Source: UBA1172 sp002457135
Lineage (GTDB): Bacteria; Pseudomonadota; Alphaproteobacteria; Puniceispirillales; UBA1172
Reading direction: 5' to 3'
DNA length: 17,797 nucleotides
NCBI GenBank assembly: GCA_965660935.1
Contig: CBFIBR010000032.1
Location: 1-17,797 of the forward strand
In this document: in pieces, positions 15,378 through 17,797 of the stretch
How the letters are laid out: each line of letters starts with the position of its first letter
Numbering within the stretch: position 1 is the first letter of the stretch
Notes under the pieces: generated by a model
Databases searched by the model: none
The model's input: the letters and a program-made list of their open reading frames with translations, nothing else
What the model was told of the DNA's origin: nothing
Program-made: the position numbers and the translations under genes

Positions 15378-15758
15378 ATGAGCTGGATTAAAATTTGTTC
15401 AACGACCGAAGTAGCCCAGGGTTCGCTCAAGAAATTCTGGGCCGGTGTTGCTGGCGGGATTCCGGTTGTTGCGGTGCATCACAAGGAAGGTTTTGTTGTC
15501 ATGCCCCCGGTCTGCCCGCATATGGAAGAACCGCTGGAGGATTCCGGGGTTGTTTCAGGTTGCAAGCTGACCTGCACCAAGCATCTCTGGGCATGGGACC
15601 TGAAGACCATGAGCCTTGAGGGTGAGGCCGAAAAGCCGCTCAAGACCTATGATACAAAGGTTGAGGGCGAGGATGTCATGGCCTTCATTACCGAGCAGCT
15701 GGAGTATGATTTCGAAGAAGAAGACGACATGGATGATGACGACTTCTTCAATTCCTAA
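15378..15758 (+). CDS. msmC: Rieske-type [2Fe-2S] ferredoxin of methanesulfonate monooxygenase, MsmC
   Basis: A 126-residue Rieske ferredoxin, similar in size to known MsmC, that carries electrons from MsmD to MsmA. The cluster is held by C46-P-H48 and C66-T-K-H69 with a 17-residue gap (normal for Rieske ferredoxins, unlike MsmA). The protein starts MSWIKICSTTEVAQGSLKKF, typical of the family, from ATG 15378 with GGAG nine bases ahead; upstream ATG 15345 and GTG 15342 lack a site. Its last 15 or so residues are almost all acidic (FEEEDDMDDDDFFNS), an extension past the Rieske fold that could dock to basic patches on its partners. Confidence 0.9.
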   Translation: MSWIKICSTTEVAQGSLKKFWAGVAGGIPVVAVHHKEGFVVMPPVCPHMEEPLEDSGVVSGCKLTCTKHLWAWDLKTMSLEGEAEKPLKTYDTKVEGEDVMAFITEQLEYDFEEEDDMDDDDFFNS

Positions 15759-15772
15759 GCATGTGAGTTACC

Positions 15773-16816
15773 ATGGCCGCTACCGTTCAGACTAAATCAG
15801 GTATTTACGACCTCACCGAAGATGGTGAGGAAACCCTCCTTTTCGCTGGCCTGGCCCAGGGTCTTTCCCTGCCGTATGAATGCGCAACCGGCACTTGCGG
15901 GACATGCCGTGCTAGGGTCATGGAAGGTGAGGTCGGGCGCGATTGGGAAGATGCTCCCGGCATGGCCAAATACAGCCGTGACAAGGGTGATATCCTGCTC
16001 TGCCAGACCCGCGCTGCCGGGGCCTGCACCGTTCGTGTTCCCGCCATGGTCGAAGAAAACACAGGCGATCCGTTCATCCCGCGCCGGGTCAACGCCACCA
16101 TCAGCAGCACAGCAATGCTGACGGGTGACGTTATGCATATTGACTGCGATCTTGAGGAAGAGGTCCATTTCAAGGCCGGGCAATTCTATGTTGTCTCAAC
16201 CCCGGATGTTACCGGTGGCCGTGCCTATTCCATGGTCAATTACGCCGCCTCCACCAACGCGATCAGCTTTGTCGTCAAGCGCAAGCCCGATGGCAAGTTT
16301 TCGGACTGGCTGTTTGACACCCCGTCGGATAACGCCCCGGTGACGATGTTCGGCCCCCTTGGCAAGGCAACCTATGACCCCGGGGAGGTTCGTGATTTTG
16401 TCTGCATCACCGGCGGGTCGGGGATTGCGGGGATCATGTCGATCCTCAACCACGCCACTGATGCGGATCATTTCAGCAATCACAAGGGCAAGCTCTATTT
16501 TGGTGTGCGGACACTGGCCGATGCCTTCTATATGCAGGAGCTTTCCGACATGGTTGCGAAATCAAACGGCAATCTTGAGGTTGTGCTGGCGCTTTCGGAT
16601 GAAGACCCGGGAGCGGGCAGTCATCCTGACTACCCCAATATTTCGGTTGCCCACGGCTTTGTTCATGATGTCGCCAGCAATGGCATTGAGCCTGTTTCCG
16701 ATACAACCCTTGGCTATGTAGCCGGGCCGCCGCCAATGGTGGATGGTGCCATCAGGGTATTGATCATAAAGGCTGAAATGAGCCCGCAGAACATTCGTTA
16801 CGATAAATTTGGCTAG
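15773..16816 (+). CDS. msmD: NADH:ferredoxin reductase of methanesulfonate monooxygenase, MsmD
   Basis: A 347-residue flavoprotein that takes electrons from NADH through FAD and a plant-type [2Fe-2S] cluster to MsmC. The ferredoxin domain comes first, with C37, C42, C45 (CATGTCGTC) and C77 as ligands. The FAD-binding barrel (about 103-200) has RAYSMVN at 150-156. The NAD-binding domain starts at CITGGSGIAG (G214-G217) and ends with AGPPPMVDGA. This order matches MsmD and related class IB-type oxygenase reductases. It starts 14 bases after msmC. The final codons lie inside a 13-base tandem duplication that also repeats the stop codon. Confidence 0.92.
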   Translation: MAATVQTKSGIYDLTEDGEETLLFAGLAQGLSLPYECATGTCGTCRARVMEGEVGRDWEDAPGMAKYSRDKGDILLCQTRAAGACTVRVPAMVEENTGDPFIPRRVNATISSTAMLTGDVMHIDCDLEEEVHFKAGQFYVVSTPDVTGGRAYSMVNYAASTNAISFVVKRKPDGKFSDWLFDTPSDNAPVTMFGPLGKATYDPGEVRDFVCITGGSGIAGIMSILNHATDADHFSNHKGKLYFGVRTLADAFYMQELSDMVAKSNGNLEVVLALSDEDPGAGSHPDYPNISVAHGFVHDVASNGIEPVSDTTLGYVAGPPPMVDGAIRVLIIKAEMSPQNIRYDKFG

Positions 16817-16830
16817 GAAATTTGGCTAGG
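16805..16830 (+). repeat. 13-bp tandem duplication across the msmD stop codon
   Basis: AAATTTGGCTAGG occurs twice head to tail (16805-16817 and 16818-16830). The first copy holds the last codons and stop of msmD; the second is out of frame. It looks like a recent slippage event and puts a second AGGA in the short leader of the next gene. Confidence 0.9.
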
Positions 16831-16864
16831 AAATGATCAAGCTTGGAATTTGCTTGAAGGGGAG

Positions 16865-17797
16865 ATGAGTTTGGAAGCGCCTGAAAAGAAATACCTCAAC
16901 CAGCCAGTTGTTGAATTGAGCACCAGCCCGGGTGATGAAGTCAAGACAACCACCTGCTACATGTGCGCCTGCCGTTGCGGGATCAAGGTCTACCTGAAAA
17001 ATGGTGAGGTCCGGTACATCGAGGGCAACAGGGATCACCCGATCAACAAGGGTGTGCTGTGCGGCAAGGGTGCATCGGGGATCATGCAGCATGTCTCGCC
17101 AGCGCGACTGACCGCGCCGCTGAAACGTGTTGGCCCGAGAGGTTCAGGCGAGTTTGAGGAAATTTCATGGGATGAAGCGCTTCAGCTTGCCAGCGAATGG
17201 CTCAGCGAAGTGCGGGCCAAGGACCCCCGGAAACTGGCGTTCTTCACCGGCCGGGACCAGAGCCAGGCCTTGACAGGCTGGTGGTCCAGCCAGTTCGGCA
17301 CCCCCAATTTTGCCGCCCATGGCGGGTTCTGTTCGGTCAACATGGCCGCCGCCGGGCTATACACTTTCGGCGGCTCGTTCTGGGAATTTGGTGAACCTGA
17401 CTGGGACCGGACCGAATATTTTATGCTCTGGGGCGTGGCTGAGGATCATTCCTCCAACCCGATCAAGAAAGCCCTTGGCAAGCTCAAGGAGCGCGGTGCC
17501 AAGGTTGTTGCGATCAACCCTGTGCGAACGGGTTATGGCGCTATTGCTGATGAATGGCTCGGCGTGCGGCCGGGGACCGATGGTCTCTTTGCATCCGCGC
17601 TCATCCATGAGCTGATGAAGGCCGGCCGGATCGATATCGAATACCTCCTGCGCTACACCAACGTGCATTGGATGGTGATCCAGAACCCGGGCGGGGCCAA
17701 TGATGGCCTGATCCTGCGTGACAAGGATAACAAGCCACTGGCCTATGACCAGAAAAGCAAATCGTTCAAGGATGCGGCCAATATCAAGATCAGGCCA
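16865..17797 (+). CDS. soeA: Molybdopterin oxidoreductase, probable sulfite dehydrogenase SoeA (partial, 3' end outside)
   Basis: The first 311 residues of a DMSO-reductase-family molybdoenzyme; the frame is open to the last base. A [4Fe-4S] site is formed by C31, C34, C38 (CYMCACRCG) and C66, in the pattern C-x2-C-x3-C-x27-C. GKGASGIMQH, APLKRVGPRGSGEFEEISWDEAL and GRDQSQALTGWW follow. AAHGGFCSVN holds C156, a possible molybdenum ligand. There is no twin-arginine signal, so the enzyme is cytoplasmic. This pattern resembles SoeA, whose SoeABC complex oxidises sulfite to sulfate on the cytoplasmic face of the membrane and passes electrons to quinone. Sulfite is the product of MsmABCD, so its place in the operon fits. 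Formate dehydrogenase-like or other family members remain possible until soeB and soeC are seen. GAAGGGGAG directly precedes the ATG. Confidence 0.8.
   Translation, partial: MSLEAPEKKYLNQPVVELSTSPGDEVKTTTCYMCACRCGIKVYLKNGEVRYIEGNRDHPINKGVLCGKGASGIMQHVSPARLTAPLKRVGPRGSGEFEEISWDEALQLASEWLSEVRAKDPRKLAFFTGRDQSQALTGWWSSQFGTPNFAAHGGFCSVNMAAAGLYTFGGSFWEFGEPDWDRTEYFMLWGVAEDHSSNPIKKALGKLKERGAKVVAINPVRTGYGAIADEWLGVRPGTDGLFASALIHELMKAGRIDIEYLLRYTNVHWMVIQNPGGANDGLILRDKDNKPLAYDQKSKSFKDAANIKIRP

Noticed and set aside
13338..16816. Aromatic ring-hydroxylating dioxygenase operon
   Set aside because: The four-component layout is similar, but the 26-residue Rieske gap, the sulfonate-type importer and the soeA-like neighbour specify methanesulfonate monooxygenase.

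Overview
The window reads as part of a marine alphaproteobacterial chromosome specialised in small methylated organosulfur and organophosphorus compounds. A SAR116- or Roseobacter-like heterotroph is plausible from the gene content, but I cannot fix the taxon by eye. Its core is a methanesulfonate (MSA) utilisation locus. A leftward transporter gene set and a rightward oxygenase operon diverge from an AT-rich 298-base region at 13040-13337.

Layout, left to right. The first 64 bases are the tail of a RelE/ParE-type toxin gene. A voltage-gated-type potassium channel gene (107-1009, minus) and a small unknown gene (1175-1459, plus) follow. Next is a translationally coupled pair (1561-3281, plus): an Fe(II)/2-oxoglutarate dioxygenase of the gamma-butyrobetaine hydroxylase type and an HD-domain oxygenase of the PhnZ type. 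This is the TmpA/TmpB arrangement, which turns 2-(trimethylammonio)ethylphosphonate into glycine betaine and phosphate. Convergent to it are three leftward genes: an ABC ATPase (7139-7861), a fused GldF/GldG-like ABC permease and auxiliary protein (4472-7105), and a GcvT-family folate-dependent methyl/aminomethyltransferase (3286-4455). A small two-helix membrane protein gene (7908-8165) lies just upstream of them.

From 8225 to 13039 (minus) is a NitT/TauT-type importer with one binding protein, two permeases and two ATPases, ordered binding protein, permease, ATPase, permease, ATPase. A perfect 12-bp hairpin separates the binding protein gene from the rest. The two ATPases are complementary in their defects: one has an altered signature motif and the other lacks the switch histidine. 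This predicts one complete and one degenerate ATP site.

From 13338 rightward lie the four MSA monooxygenase genes msmA, msmB, msmC and msmD. MsmA has the unusual Rieske spacing C-x-H-x26-C-x2-H that marks this enzyme. Directly after them is the 5' part of a cytoplasmic molybdopterin oxidoreductase gene that resembles soeA, the catalytic subunit of the SoeABC sulfite dehydrogenase; it runs off the window end.

Together: MSA is imported by the binding-protein system, split by MsmABCD into formaldehyde and sulfite, and the sulfite is probably oxidised to sulfate by SoeABC. TmpAB would release phosphate and glycine betaine from a methylated phosphonate, and the GcvT-like protein could feed one-carbon units from either route into tetrahydrofolate. 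No transcriptional regulator, phosphonate transporter, tRNA, rRNA, CRISPR array or insertion sequence is visible.
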